Source: Alistipes sp.
GTDB lineage: Bacteria; Bacteroidota; Bacteroidia; Bacteroidales; Rikenellaceae
Direction: 5' to 3'
NCBI GenBank assembly: GCA_017416915.1
Contig: JAFQAN010000009.1
Span: 1-49,826 of the forward strand
Length of the DNA: 49,826 bases
In this document: positions 35,320-42,658 of the stretch, one piece after another
Position numbering within the stretch: position 1 is the first letter of the stretch
Layout: the number at the start of each line of letters is the position of its first letter
Made by a program: the position numbers and the translations under genes
Notes under the pieces: generated by a model
Seen by the model: the letters and a program-made list of their open reading frames with translations, nothing else
The model's database searches: none
Told to the model about the DNA's origin: nothing

Positions 35320-35502
35320 TTACTTAATCTCACGGTGTAAAGTTACTCGCTTCAAGTAAGGATTGTACTTCTTACGCTCCAAACGGTCGGGAGTATTCTT
35401 CTTGTTCTTGGTGGTGATGTAGCGCGACATACCTGCAACGCCGCTCTCCTTCTGCTCGGTGCACTCCAAGATTACCTGCACTCTGTTACCTTTCTTTGCC
35501 AT
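35320..35502 (-). CDS. rpmG: Large ribosomal subunit protein bL33
   Basis: A 60-residue L33 near the E site of the 50S subunit. The family pattern [37 protein letters not shown] and [11 protein letters not shown] is complete. There is a single cysteine and no CxxC pairs, so it is the zinc-independent form. It lies between rpmB and DUF4295. Confidence 0.96.
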   Translation of the reverse strand: MAKKGNRVQVILECTEQKESGVAGMSRYITTKNKKNTPDRLERKKYNPYLKRVTLHREIK

Positions 35503-35518
35503 TTTTTGCTACTTGTTT

Positions 35519-35752
35519 TTAGTAAACCTTCTTAGCGGCCTTAGCCTCACGAAGTGCAGCTGCAAGACCCTTCTTGTTAATTGTTTTGATACCCGCTGCC
35601 GAAACCTTCAAAGTGATCCAGCGGTTCTCCTCCTCCGACCAGAAACGCTTGGTTCTCAAATTGGGAGAGAACTTACGCTTGGTGCGGATGTGCGAGTGAG
35701 AAACATTGTTACCCACCATCGCTACCTTACCGGTAATTTCACAAACTTTCAT
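35519..35752 (-). CDS. rpmB: Large ribosomal subunit protein bL28
   Basis: A 77-residue L28 of normal size: [20 protein letters not shown] at the N terminus, then [39 protein letters not shown]. The open frame extends 13 codons further upstream, but the ATG at 35752 gives the standard protein. It is the first gene of the operon and has its own promoter. Confidence 0.97.
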   Translation of the reverse strand: MKVCEITGKVAMVGNNVSHSHIRTKRKFSPNLRTKRFWSEEENRWITLKVSAAGIKTINKKGLAAALREAKAAKKVY

Positions 35753-35798
35753 TCTTCTAAAAATTTTATCTATTGTACCAACGTGGCACAAAAGCGCA

Positions 35799-35829
35799 CA
35801 AAGATACTAATTTTTTTTTATTTTGCAAT
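35799..35829 (-). promoter_or_regulatory. Promoter of the rpmB operon
   Basis: On the minus strand ATTG (35826-35829, one mismatch to TTTG), 19 bases, then TATCTTTG (35799-35806). The leader is about 40 bases. Confidence 0.75.
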
Positions 35830-36285
35830 ATCTGCCACCAATATTTATAGCTATCAGCTATATAACACGCCTTGCGCCAACCAATTTTGCAATATTATTC
35901 CGCTTAGTTTTTGCCCTGGTTGCGCAACCTCGCATATCCCCCCCCCTTCCCGCTCTGCGGGTTGCCTCTCTCGCCTGCTTGCCCCCCGCTCTCCTTGCCC
36001 CCCCCCTCTCTCGCCATCCCCCCCCACATTGCGGGTCGTTTTCAAACTTTTGGGCAGTTTTTTTTGCCTGCAATGATTGTAAGAGGCTGAGATATAGTAC
36101 AATGTATGGAGTGCGGACTTATTATCCCTAAAAACTATCACGATGTAGAGGCGCAGTTGCCATGTCTCGTGTGTTTATCAGTGGTAGCAACGATTTGAAA
36201 TTTGACGAACAACCAATATTTTGCACCATGCACGTCCGTAGTGCGTATAAAAATGGCATTTCAAGTAATTGTAACCTTATCACTA
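35830..36285. other. Gene-free region with poly-C and pyrimidine tracts
   Basis: About 455 bases without a credible gene. Between about 35936 and 36030 there are several runs of 6-9 C separated by CTCT-rich sequence. The remainder is AT-rich with no recognisable motif. It marks the change from ribosomal genes to the AT-richer lipoprotein cluster. Confidence 0.55.
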
Positions 36286-36316
36286 TTTGCTTTTTCCAAA
36301 ATATTTTGTATTTTTG
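36286..36316 (+). promoter_or_regulatory. Promoter-like pair upstream of a small hairpin
   Basis: TTTG (36286-36289), 19 bases, then TATTTTTG (36309-36316). A transcript from here would soon reach the perfect hairpin TGCGTAT-AATGAG-ATACGCA (36365-36384) followed by TAATTT. It contains only a five-codon frame (36356-36373). Confidence 0.5.
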
Positions 36317-36409
36317 TGATTGAGAAAAAGTAGTTACACGAAATAATTATTGCCTATGAAACACTGCGTATAATGAGATACGCATAATTTAACATATTGA
36401 AAAAAGCGT

Positions 36410-36417
36410 TAGCTTTG
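36410..36417 (+). promoter_or_regulatory. -7 box of the structured RNA
   Basis: TAGCTTTG matches TAnnTTTG, with no good -33 box. The expected transcription start, about 7 bases downstream, coincides with the first base of the RNA's closing stem. Confidence 0.55.
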
Positions 36418-36423
36418 CGACTT

Positions 36424-36575
36424 TGCATATCGAAATCTGGAAAATTTCAAAATGTGGCAAAAGAAGTGAAGTTGATGCTCGCGCTATACAGTGCGGGCTT
36501 CACTTGATTATTGCCACAGGGTATTCCAGAACCTCGATATGCGATAAGAAAGTTTGGTCCGCGCCTTTTTTTTAT
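36424..36575 (+). ncRNA. Rod-shaped structured RNA, 6S-RNA-like candidate
   Basis: Four perfect nested stems form one rod: GCATATCGA (36425-36433)/TCGATATGC (36534-36542); TCTGGAA (36436)/TTCCAGA (36524); TGTGGCAA (36453)/TTGCCACA (36511); AAGTGAAG (36464)/CTTCACTT (36498). The tip is CTCGCGC-TATACA-GTGCGGG. The widest internal loop is 10 bases against 5, between stems 2 and 3. A T8 run (36566-36573) follows about 23 bases later. A single long hairpin with a central bubble is the layout of 6S RNA, known in Bacteroidetes as 6S-Flavo. The alternative is a leader of the gene at 36628. Confidence 0.6.
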
Positions 36576-36627
36576 GCGTATCTATATCCTATCTTGGACA
36601 CAACATCTAACTCATAAAATTAATAGT

Positions 36628-37149
36628 ATGAAAAAATTATTTATTATCATCGCAGTTGCTATTGTAGCAACATCTTGTGCATCTAACTCTGCACTCGTTA
36701 TACCAAAAGCTGTAAATACGGTAAATTCGGTACGCCTTAATGAGCTGAATCTCGAACGTGAAGATTATGAGATTCTTAACACTGCAACAGCCACAGCTAC
36801 AATTACCTACACTGAAAGTTACGGTGGCGCAAATAGAAAAATTGTGGGTGAAAATAATGAATTTATGCTGTTGTACTCATCGGGCAAGAAGGGGCTTTCT
36901 GTGAAGTTCTCAGGTATCTTAAAGTTCGGCTATTTGGCTAACGACTACGAGATACAGGGCGATGTTCTTCATCCCGAGGAGGTGGCGCGTCGTGTCGCTA
37001 TCTATCGCATAATAAATCAGGTATATCAGTACGGCGCTGATGGTGTTGTTGAGCCTGTAATCTCAACAAACGTAGAACAGGTTGGTAAGAGCATCGTATT
37101 CCAAACAACTGTGAGCGCAAAGCTTATTAAGCTTAAAACCAATAACTAA
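36628..37149 (+). CDS. Lipoprotein of unknown function
   Basis: A 173-residue lipoprotein (lipobox VATSC, Cys17). I do not recognise the family. After the anchor, a beta-rich core contains VNSVRLNELNLEREDYEILNTATATATI, and an alpha/beta tail contains EEVARRVAIYRIINQVYQYGADGVVEPVIS; the phrase GADGVVEPVIS is reminiscent of small Bacteroidetes lipoproteins in which a similar segment forms a conserved strand. The open frame continues 39 codons upstream over the structured RNA, but the signal peptide fixes the start. It is first of three same-strand genes with AT-richer codons than the neighbourhood. Confidence 0.75.
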   Translation: MKKLFIIIAVAIVATSCASNSALVIPKAVNTVNSVRLNELNLEREDYEILNTATATATITYTESYGGANRKIVGENNEFMLLYSSGKKGLSVKFSGILKFGYLANDYEIQGDVLHPEEVARRVAIYRIINQVYQYGADGVVEPVISTNVEQVGKSIVFQTTVSAKLIKLKTNN

Positions 37150-37168
37150 CCCTTAAAAAGTGTATATT

Positions 37169-38128
37169 ATGAGACGAATTTATCTGTATTGTCTTGCAGC
37201 TGTTGTTGCAGTAGTAGCGGTAGCTTGCACCGCCGTTAAACCTATGCCAGTTGCTCAGACCCACTCGATTAACCTTGCACTAATCAAAGATGCGCCTGCC
37301 AACAAATATGTAGGTATGGAGTACGGCATTAGATTATATGTAAATGATAGTCGCTCAACATCTAAGGTGCTTACCAAGTATGATGCAAGCGCGATAAGCC
37401 TGCCTCAGGTGCGAGTATCTCCCGATGTTAATTCGTTCGTATCGGAGAGTATGCGCCGATATATGCGTACAATGGGCTTTAATCTCGATGCCGATGTATC
37501 GACCGATTATATGCTAAACGTAGCTATTAAGGAGTTTAACCTCGGCTACCTGTCTGGTGTGGGTTGGTCTGCTACCGTATCTCTTGACGTATGCGTTTAC
37601 GATGCAAATCGACAGTTGGTATATCCCAATGTTGTGGCTGTTGGTAGAGCAAGCGGCGCTGGTAGTGCATACGATTTTTCGTATGGCAACGGTGTGCTTA
37701 ACACAGCATATAACAACGCTCTTGAAGATATTGACTGGGATCGTATCGCCTACTTCCTCGATAAAAAGTCATCGCCCTCTATGGAGGCCAATAAGCAAGT
37801 AAGCGGCGAAGGTAACACGTCGCTCGAATCGACGGTTATTCGTTGGTACTTAGACTCTTCGCCTCGCGGTGCAGACATTTCGCTGCGTGTAGTATCTTCT
37901 ACGCCTGATGTTAAAAATACTAACCAAAACTACGTTGGAAGCACTCCATACGAGACTACTGAGACATTCGATATTATTGGTTTAACGTATAACAACTCGG
38001 GTAACGTGCAGATAGAGGTAACGTGCGAAAAGGCTGGATACATAACACAGAAGAAACGTTTTAATCTTCGTCAGGCAATTGACCAGAAGGAGATCTCTAC
38101 GAAGTTCAACCTTATCAAGGAGGAGTAA
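37169..38128 (+). CDS. Lipoprotein with a C-terminal PEGA-like region
   Basis: A 319-residue lipoprotein (lipobox VAVAC, Cys20). The middle (about 45-205) has a YajG-like pattern: IRLYVNDSRSTSKVLTKYD, FVSESMRRYMRTMGF and DYMLNVAIKEFNLGYLSGVGWSATVSLDVCVYD. The C terminus (about 220-315) resembles a PEGA-type beta domain (SSPRGADISLRV ... YVGSTPYETTETFDI). Both assignments are by eye and moderate. It follows the previous gene by 19 bases and precedes the next by 2, so the three form an operon. Confidence 0.65.
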   Translation: MRRIYLYCLAAVVAVVAVACTAVKPMPVAQTHSINLALIKDAPANKYVGMEYGIRLYVNDSRSTSKVLTKYDASAISLPQVRVSPDVNSFVSESMRRYMRTMGFNLDADVSTDYMLNVAIKEFNLGYLSGVGWSATVSLDVCVYDANRQLVYPNVVAVGRASGAGSAYDFSYGNGVLNTAYNNALEDIDWDRIAYFLDKKSSPSMEANKQVSGEGNTSLESTVIRWYLDSSPRGADISLRVVSSTPDVKNTNQNYVGSTPYETTETFDIIGLTYNNSGNVQIEVTCEKAGYITQKKRFNLRQAIDQKEISTKFNLIKEE

Positions 38129-38130
38129 CA

Positions 38131-38916
38131 ATGAGATTATTGACATTAATAGTGGCAATGTTGTTGGTTGTAAGTGCCGAAGCACAGGAGCTTACATATC
38201 AACAACTAAGTACAGTAATGTCCGCCAAAGAGATTCCTAATAAGCGCCCCCAATCGTATCTGGCAGCCAATGGTTTGACTTATTGTGTAGGTGGAGAGAT
38301 TGAGATTATTCAGAATGATAGATATGTAAATCTTGTAAACTCCCGCAAGGAGTATGGACCTGCAACAATTGTTGATATGATGGCTATCGGCAATAAGAAA
38401 AGAGGCTTCTCTATTTTTGCCAATGTAAAGACTGCAAGCAACAGAACTGTTTATATCCTCAACTTGGATGAGGCGTTAGCTATGAATGAGGTCAGAGGGG
38501 GTGCTGACTCGTTACCCTTGACAGAGATAAATAGTGCTTCTATTGCGGATGCTAATGAGGTCGTACCACAACAAACCTATGATAATGCACTCGTGGTGAA
38601 TGATGCTACAATTAGTTACGATACGTTGGCTTCGTTCGATAATGGCTACTACTCTTCATATATGACAATAGACAATAAAGTCGTAACAGTTAATCAGAGT
38701 ACTGCCGTTATTGGCGTATCGCTATTTAAGCAATATCTCTACGTAGAGTGTCCTACCAAGTACGAAGGTCAAAGTGGCGTGGTAACCTCAATTGCTGTTG
38801 AGGGTAGAGGGCCCAGAAAGACTGTTACTATGAAAATTGCATTAGATAACGGACGAGTTGTATTTGTTAATGATGTAAACGGCGCTTTAATGGAGGGCGA
38901 AATATACTTCCGATAG
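38131..38916 (+). CDS. Secreted protein of unknown function
   Basis: A 261-residue protein with a signal peptide (about 1-18, VSAEA). It has no lipobox and no domain I recognise. The composition is beta-rich and polar, with SIFANVKTASNRTVYILNLDEAL in the middle and a C terminus alternating beta strands (GQSGVVTSIAVEGRG, VTMKIALDNGRVVFVNDV). It starts 2 bases after the PEGA-like lipoprotein gene and ends the cluster; a clear terminator follows. With its neighbours it probably makes an envelope assembly, but this is inferred from gene order only. Confidence 0.65.
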   Translation: MRLLTLIVAMLLVVSAEAQELTYQQLSTVMSAKEIPNKRPQSYLAANGLTYCVGGEIEIIQNDRYVNLVNSRKEYGPATIVDMMAIGNKKRGFSIFANVKTASNRTVYILNLDEALAMNEVRGGADSLPLTEINSASIADANEVVPQQTYDNALVVNDATISYDTLASFDNGYYSSYMTIDNKVVTVNQSTAVIGVSLFKQYLYVECPTKYEGQSGVVTSIAVEGRGPRKTVTMKIALDNGRVVFVNDVNGALMEGEIYFR

Positions 38917-38948
38917 CAGTTGTCATTAGGACGTCTTTATTCTGAAAG

Positions 38949-38996
38949 CAAGACTGGCAAATCTCTTTTAGGGCATTTGTCGGTCTTGTTTTTTAT
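38949..38996 (+). terminator. Intrinsic terminator of the three-gene lipoprotein operon
   Basis: CAAGACTGGCAAAT (38949-38962) pairs with ATTTGTCGGTCTTG (38975-38988) with two G-T pairs, followed by TTTTTTATTT. From 38997 to 39176 no gene or motif is visible. Confidence 0.88.
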
Positions 38997-39176
38997 TTAC
39001 ATTTTGCTTGTCGGGTTGTGAAAGTATGTATTTCGAGGTGTTTTTTGCTTGCCTGTGAGTCGCGGATATTGTTGCATTAGTTTGGCGTAATTTAAAAAAA
39101 GCCTCTCAAACCCCATTTGTCGTCTTCGCCCTTTAGGTCCTCACTTGTTTATGCTTTGCGGGTCATCATCACGTAT

Positions 39177-39890
39177 GGCGGGTAGGTTTTACCTACCCGT
39201 GCGGTTGTTGGTCTCTGTGTTGTTATGTCTGACTACCAATACTTTGCGGGTAGGTTTTACCTACCCGTGTGGTTGTGGGTCCCCTTTGTTATGTATGACT
39301 GCCAGTACTTTGTGGGTAGGTTTTTACCTACCCGTACAGTTGTGAGTCTCTGTGTTGTTATGTATGACTACCAATACTTCGCAGGTAGGTTTTTGCCTAC
39401 CCGTGCGGATGATTGATGTTTGTTTGCAGAAGTTATCTTCGGCTGTGTGCGCTTCTTTTTTTGCGTTCCTCAACTTTGTGGGTAGGTTTTTACCTACCCG
39501 TGTGGTTGTGAGTGCCAATTGTTATGTATGACTGCCGATGCTTTGCGGGTAGGTTTTTACCTACCCGTGCGGTTGTGAGTGCTATTTGTTATGTATGACT
39601 ACCAGTACTTTGTGTGTAGGTTTTTGCCTACCCGTGCGGTTGTGAGTGCCATTTGTTATGTATGGCTACCAGTACTTTGCGGGTGGGTTTTTACCTACCC
39701 GTGCGGTTGTGAGTCCCCTTTGTTATGTATGATTGCCGATGCTTTGTGGGTAGGTTTTTACCTACCCGTGCAGTTGTGAGTACCAATTGTTATGTATGAC
39801 TGCCAATACTTTGCGGGTGGGTTTTTACCTACCCGCACAGTTGTGAGTCTCTGTGTTGTTATGTATGACTACCAATACAAAGTGGGTATT
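39177..39890. repeat. 67-bp tandem array of hairpins
   Basis: Ten copies of a unit containing the palindrome GGGTAGGTTTTTACCTACCC or a near match. The hairpins start at 39180, 39248, 39314, 39383, 39480, 39547, 39614, 39681, 39748 and 39815, and an eleventh half-copy sits near 39884. The period is 66-69 bp, except one of 97 bp. Between hairpins the sequence is also conserved (GTGCGGTTGTGAGT, TTGTTATGTATGACTRCC, ARTACTTTGCG). No stable reading frame crosses it. Confidence 0.95.
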
Positions 39891-39913
39891 TAATATCTCT
39901 TGCTTAATCTGCA

Positions 39914-39947
39914 AAAAATAATACGGGCTGGTAAAACCTACCCGTAT
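39914..39947 (-). terminator. Terminator of the pyrD-cinA-pncB-HTH operon
   Basis: ATACGGG (39921-39927) and CCCGTAT (39941-39947) form the stem, extended by TGG/CC. On the minus strand it is followed by TATTTTTT. Its core resembles the hairpin of the adjacent 67-bp array. Confidence 0.7.
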
Positions 39948-39987
39948 CATATTATGTCTAATAATGTAGAGTATAAAGTTTGCAATA

Positions 39988-40212
39988 TTATAGCTCCACT
40001 TTTAGTAGCTCTCTGCCGAGGTCGTGTATAAAGCGTTCAATCTCCTTACGACGCTCAAACCCTGGATTCTTGCTGCCATTTGAGTACTGGTGCATCAACT
40101 TATCATTAATACCCAACGCACAAGCCACTTGCTTAATGTTAAGTTCGGGAAAATTCTCGGCAAGTTTCTGAATACTATTATTGTATAGTGTATGGCTTTT
40201 GTCGGTATTCAT
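39988..40212 (-). CDS. Small helix-turn-helix protein (HicB C-terminal-like)
   Basis: A 74-residue protein, largely one DNA-binding domain: NIKQVACALGINDKLMHQYSNGSK (split as a helix, turn and recognition helix at about 25-48), followed by KEIERFIHDLGRELLKVEL. This pattern is that of the C-terminal domain of Bacteroidetes HicB-type antitoxins, without the RNase-H-like N-terminal part and without an adjacent HicA toxin gene. It starts 11 bases after pncB and probably belongs to that operon. It could be a small regulator or an antitoxin remnant. Confidence 0.7.
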   Translation of the reverse strand: MNTDKSHTLYNNSIQKLAENFPELNIKQVACALGINDKLMHQYSNGSKNPGFERRKEIERFIHDLGRELLKVEL

Positions 40213-40223
40213 AGCTTCAAATA

Positions 40224-41393
40224 TTAGTTTTTGCCCTGGTTGCGCAGGAGGTAGCGATATACCTTTACCTCCTCGGGGTCGCCCATCTCCTTGCCCTCGA
40301 CATCCGAGAGCTTAACACACAACTCCTTGGGTTTGCGGGCGTTAATCTGGCACGACGACAGCTTCATCACGATATTGCACGAGGCGTGTCCCGTGTCGCA
40401 CGTGAGGTTGGTGCCAATGCCGAACATACACTTGATACGTCCCTCACACGCCCTCTTAATCTCGACACACTTCTCGAAGTTCAGCGAGTCGCTAAACACG
40501 ATGCTCTTAGTCATCGGGTCGATGCCAAGCTCCTTGTAGCGGTTGATGGCCATATCTATAAAGGCTATCGGATCGCCAGAGTCGTGGCGTACGCCGTCAA
40601 AGAGGCAGGCGTGTTTCTTTGAGAAGTTGTTGAAGAAGACCTCCGAGCCAAAGCTATCCGTAAGTGCCGTGCCGAGGTAGCCATCATAGACCTTCACCCA
40701 ATCCTCCATAGTGAGGTAGTTGGCGTTACGAGGACCGCCATTCACGGCAGCGATAAACATTGGCAACTCGTGAGGGTATGTGCCTATCATCTTCATATCT
40801 AACTCCATAGCAAGGTGGCAGTTAGATGTGCCTGTGCAGCCGCAAGGGTTGTTTTTGAGGTGCTTGACAACCATACGCTGCACGTCGTACGAGAAGCGGC
40901 GACGTGTGCCGAAGTCCGAGAAGAGGAGGTTGTTATCGCGCGCTATCTGCTCCTTCTTCTCCAAGCGGGCAATCATATCCTCGGCGTCGTAGCTGTTTTT
41001 GAGGTGGAACAGCTCCGATACGGTTGCAAGAATAGGTATCTCGTAGAGTGTAACCTTATACATATAGTCCGTAACGTTGATTTGCAAGTGTCTCTCCTCG
41101 TCGAGCCATACGTTAATCTTAGATGCATCGAAGCGGAAGCCGAGCAACCACTCGAAGTAGTTTTGAGGGATATACTTGCAATTCTCGTTCATATATCGGA
41201 ACTCGTCGTCCGAGAGCGCTATACGCTCCAAAGCCTTTAACTCGGCTTTGAGGTCCTGCAAAAAGTCGTCGTCAAAGACGGTCTTTGCGCGGTCGTTGAA
41301 CGTGAAAGTGCCTATTGCCTGGGGGTAGAGCTTGAAATAGGCGTACGAAGTTGTAAACTTGTAAAGGTCAGTGTCTAAGATTGAGCGAATCAT
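40224..41393 (-). CDS. pncB: Nicotinate phosphoribosyltransferase
   Basis: A 389-residue NAD-salvage enzyme joining nicotinate and phosphoribosyl diphosphate. The family N terminus (ILDTDLYKFTTSYAYFKLYP), the phosphorylatable-histidine region (NNPCGCTGTSNCHLAMELDMKMIGTYPHE), FGTRRRFSYDVQ and GVRHDSGDPIAFID are present; the last binds the phosphoribosyl group. The length is normal. It lies 18 bases after cinA and 11 before the HTH gene. Confidence 0.95.
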   Translation of the reverse strand: MIRSILDTDLYKFTTSYAYFKLYPQAIGTFTFNDRAKTVFDDDFLQDLKAELKALERIALSDDEFRYMNENCKYIPQNYFEWLLGFRFDASKINVWLDEERHLQINVTDYMYKVTLYEIPILATVSELFHLKNSYDAEDMIARLEKKEQIARDNNLLFSDFGTRRRFSYDVQRMVVKHLKNNPCGCTGTSNCHLAMELDMKMIGTYPHELPMFIAAVNGGPRNANYLTMEDWVKVYDGYLGTALTDSFGSEVFFNNFSKKHACLFDGVRHDSGDPIAFIDMAINRYKELGIDPMTKSIVFSDSLNFEKCVEIKRACEGRIKCMFGIGTNLTCDTGHASCNIVMKLSSCQINARKPKELCVKLSDVEGKEMGDPEEVKVYRYLLRNQGKN

Positions 41394-41411
41394 AGCTTTA
41401 TGTGTTTTTAT

Positions 41412-42656
41412 TTATGCTCTTTTTAACTCCTCGTATAGCAACTCGATGGCGTATGCCGAGGCGCGGCTGATAATCTGTGAGCGGTCGGTACCCGAGTTGC
41501 GCATCACTGCACGACAGCCCGATGGCGTGGCAACAGCCATCCATACCGTGCCTACGGGCTTCTCGTCGCTGCCTCCCGTAGGTCCTGCGATGCCCGTGGT
41601 AGCTATGGCGTAATCGGATTGTGTGGTGCGTCTTGCGCCCTCGGCCATCTGTAAGGCAACCTCTTCGCTGACAGCACCGTAGCGCTTTATGTCTGCCATA
41701 TTTACGCCGAGGATGTCGCGCTTAGCCTCGTTGCTGTATGCCACGATGCCAGCGCGGAAGTATGCCGAGGCGCCACTCATCGCGGTAAACTTCGCGGCTA
41801 TCGTGCCTCCTGTGCAGCTCTCGGCAACGGCAAGATGTTGTCCGCGCTCGGTGAGGATGTCGTGAACACGCTGCTCGATTGTAGAACCCTCCATACCTAA
41901 AATGTTGTCGCCTAATAGTGCGTCAAGCTTCGACAGCTCGGCGCGCATAGCACTCTCCGCCCTCTCTCGTTCGACATCGTATGCCGATAGTCTAAGGCGC
42001 ACGATGTTGGGTGCGGGAAGGTAGGCGAGGTGCATATAGTCGGGAAGAGCATCCTCCCAGTCGGCAATGCGTTCGGCAAGCAACGACTCGGGGATGCCGC
42101 GTGTTATCAGCGTAAGGTGGACGATAGATTTTAGCTCGAAGCGCTCTTTGAGGCGTGGTACAACCTCATCTTCCATAAGGTGTTCCATCTCGAACGGTAC
42201 GCCTGGTAGCGATACCACCACACCGCCATTGTTGGTGTCGAACCACATACCTGGTGCAGTGCCGTGGGCGTTGTGTAACACCGTGCAGCACTCGGGAAGC
42301 ATCGCTTGTGAGCGGTTTAGCTCCGTGAATGGTATGTTGCGACGTGCTAAGAGCGAGCGTATGTGTTCGCCCTCGGTGGTGTTGTAGCTGAGCGTTGAGT
42401 TGAACATCTGCGCCAGCGTGTGCTTCGTGATGTCGTCTTTGGTAGGACCTAAGCCCCCCGTGATTACTACCACGTCTGTCTGCTGCATAGCGCGCTCGAC
42501 GCTATGGGTTATCTGCTCAGCGCTGTCGCCTATTGATAGCTTCTCGGCGATGGTTATGCCTATGTTGTTCAGATGTTTGGCTATCGACACGCTGTTTGTA
42601 TCGACAATCTGGCCGATAAGAATCTCGTCGCCTATGGTTATTATCGTCGCCTTCAT
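41412..42656 (-). CDS. cinA: CinA-family nicotinamide-nucleotide amidase
   Basis: A 414-residue protein with an N-terminal MoaB/MogA-like domain (ATIITIGDEILIGQIVDTNS at 3-22; VVVITGGLGPTKDDITK near 70-86) and a C-terminal NMN deamidase domain (LAVAESCTGGTIAAKFTA, AIATTGIAGPTGG). It recycles NMN to nicotinate mononucleotide, which fits its pairing with pncB in NAD salvage. The open frame extends 96 codons into the pyrD-like gene, but the CinA N terminus fixes the ATG at 42656, 2 bases after the pyrD-like stop. Confidence 0.93.
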   Translation of the reverse strand: MKATIITIGDEILIGQIVDTNSVSIAKHLNNIGITIAEKLSIGDSAEQITHSVERAMQQTDVVVITGGLGPTKDDITKHTLAQMFNSTLSYNTTEGEHIRSLLARRNIPFTELNRSQAMLPECCTVLHNAHGTAPGMWFDTNNGGVVVSLPGVPFEMEHLMEDEVVPRLKERFELKSIVHLTLITRGIPESLLAERIADWEDALPDYMHLAYLPAPNIVRLRLSAYDVERERAESAMRAELSKLDALLGDNILGMEGSTIEQRVHDILTERGQHLAVAESCTGGTIAAKFTAMSGASAYFRAGIVAYSNEAKRDILGVNMADIKRYGAVSEEVALQMAEGARRTTQSDYAIATTGIAGPTGGSDEKPVGTVWMAVATPSGCRAVMRNSGTDRSQIISRASAYAIELLYEELKRA

Positions 42657-42658
42657 TA

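Noticed and set aside
35459-36076. 205-codon plus-strand frame across rpmB/rpmG
   Set aside because: It is antisense to two certain ribosomal protein genes and ends in pyrimidine tracts.
36511-36627. 39-codon extension of the first lipoprotein
   Set aside because: It reads through the 3' half of the structured RNA; a clear signal peptide starts at 36628.
39177-39890. CRISPR array
   Set aside because: The regularly spaced palindromes look CRISPR-like, but the intervening sequences are nearly the same in every unit and no cas gene is present.
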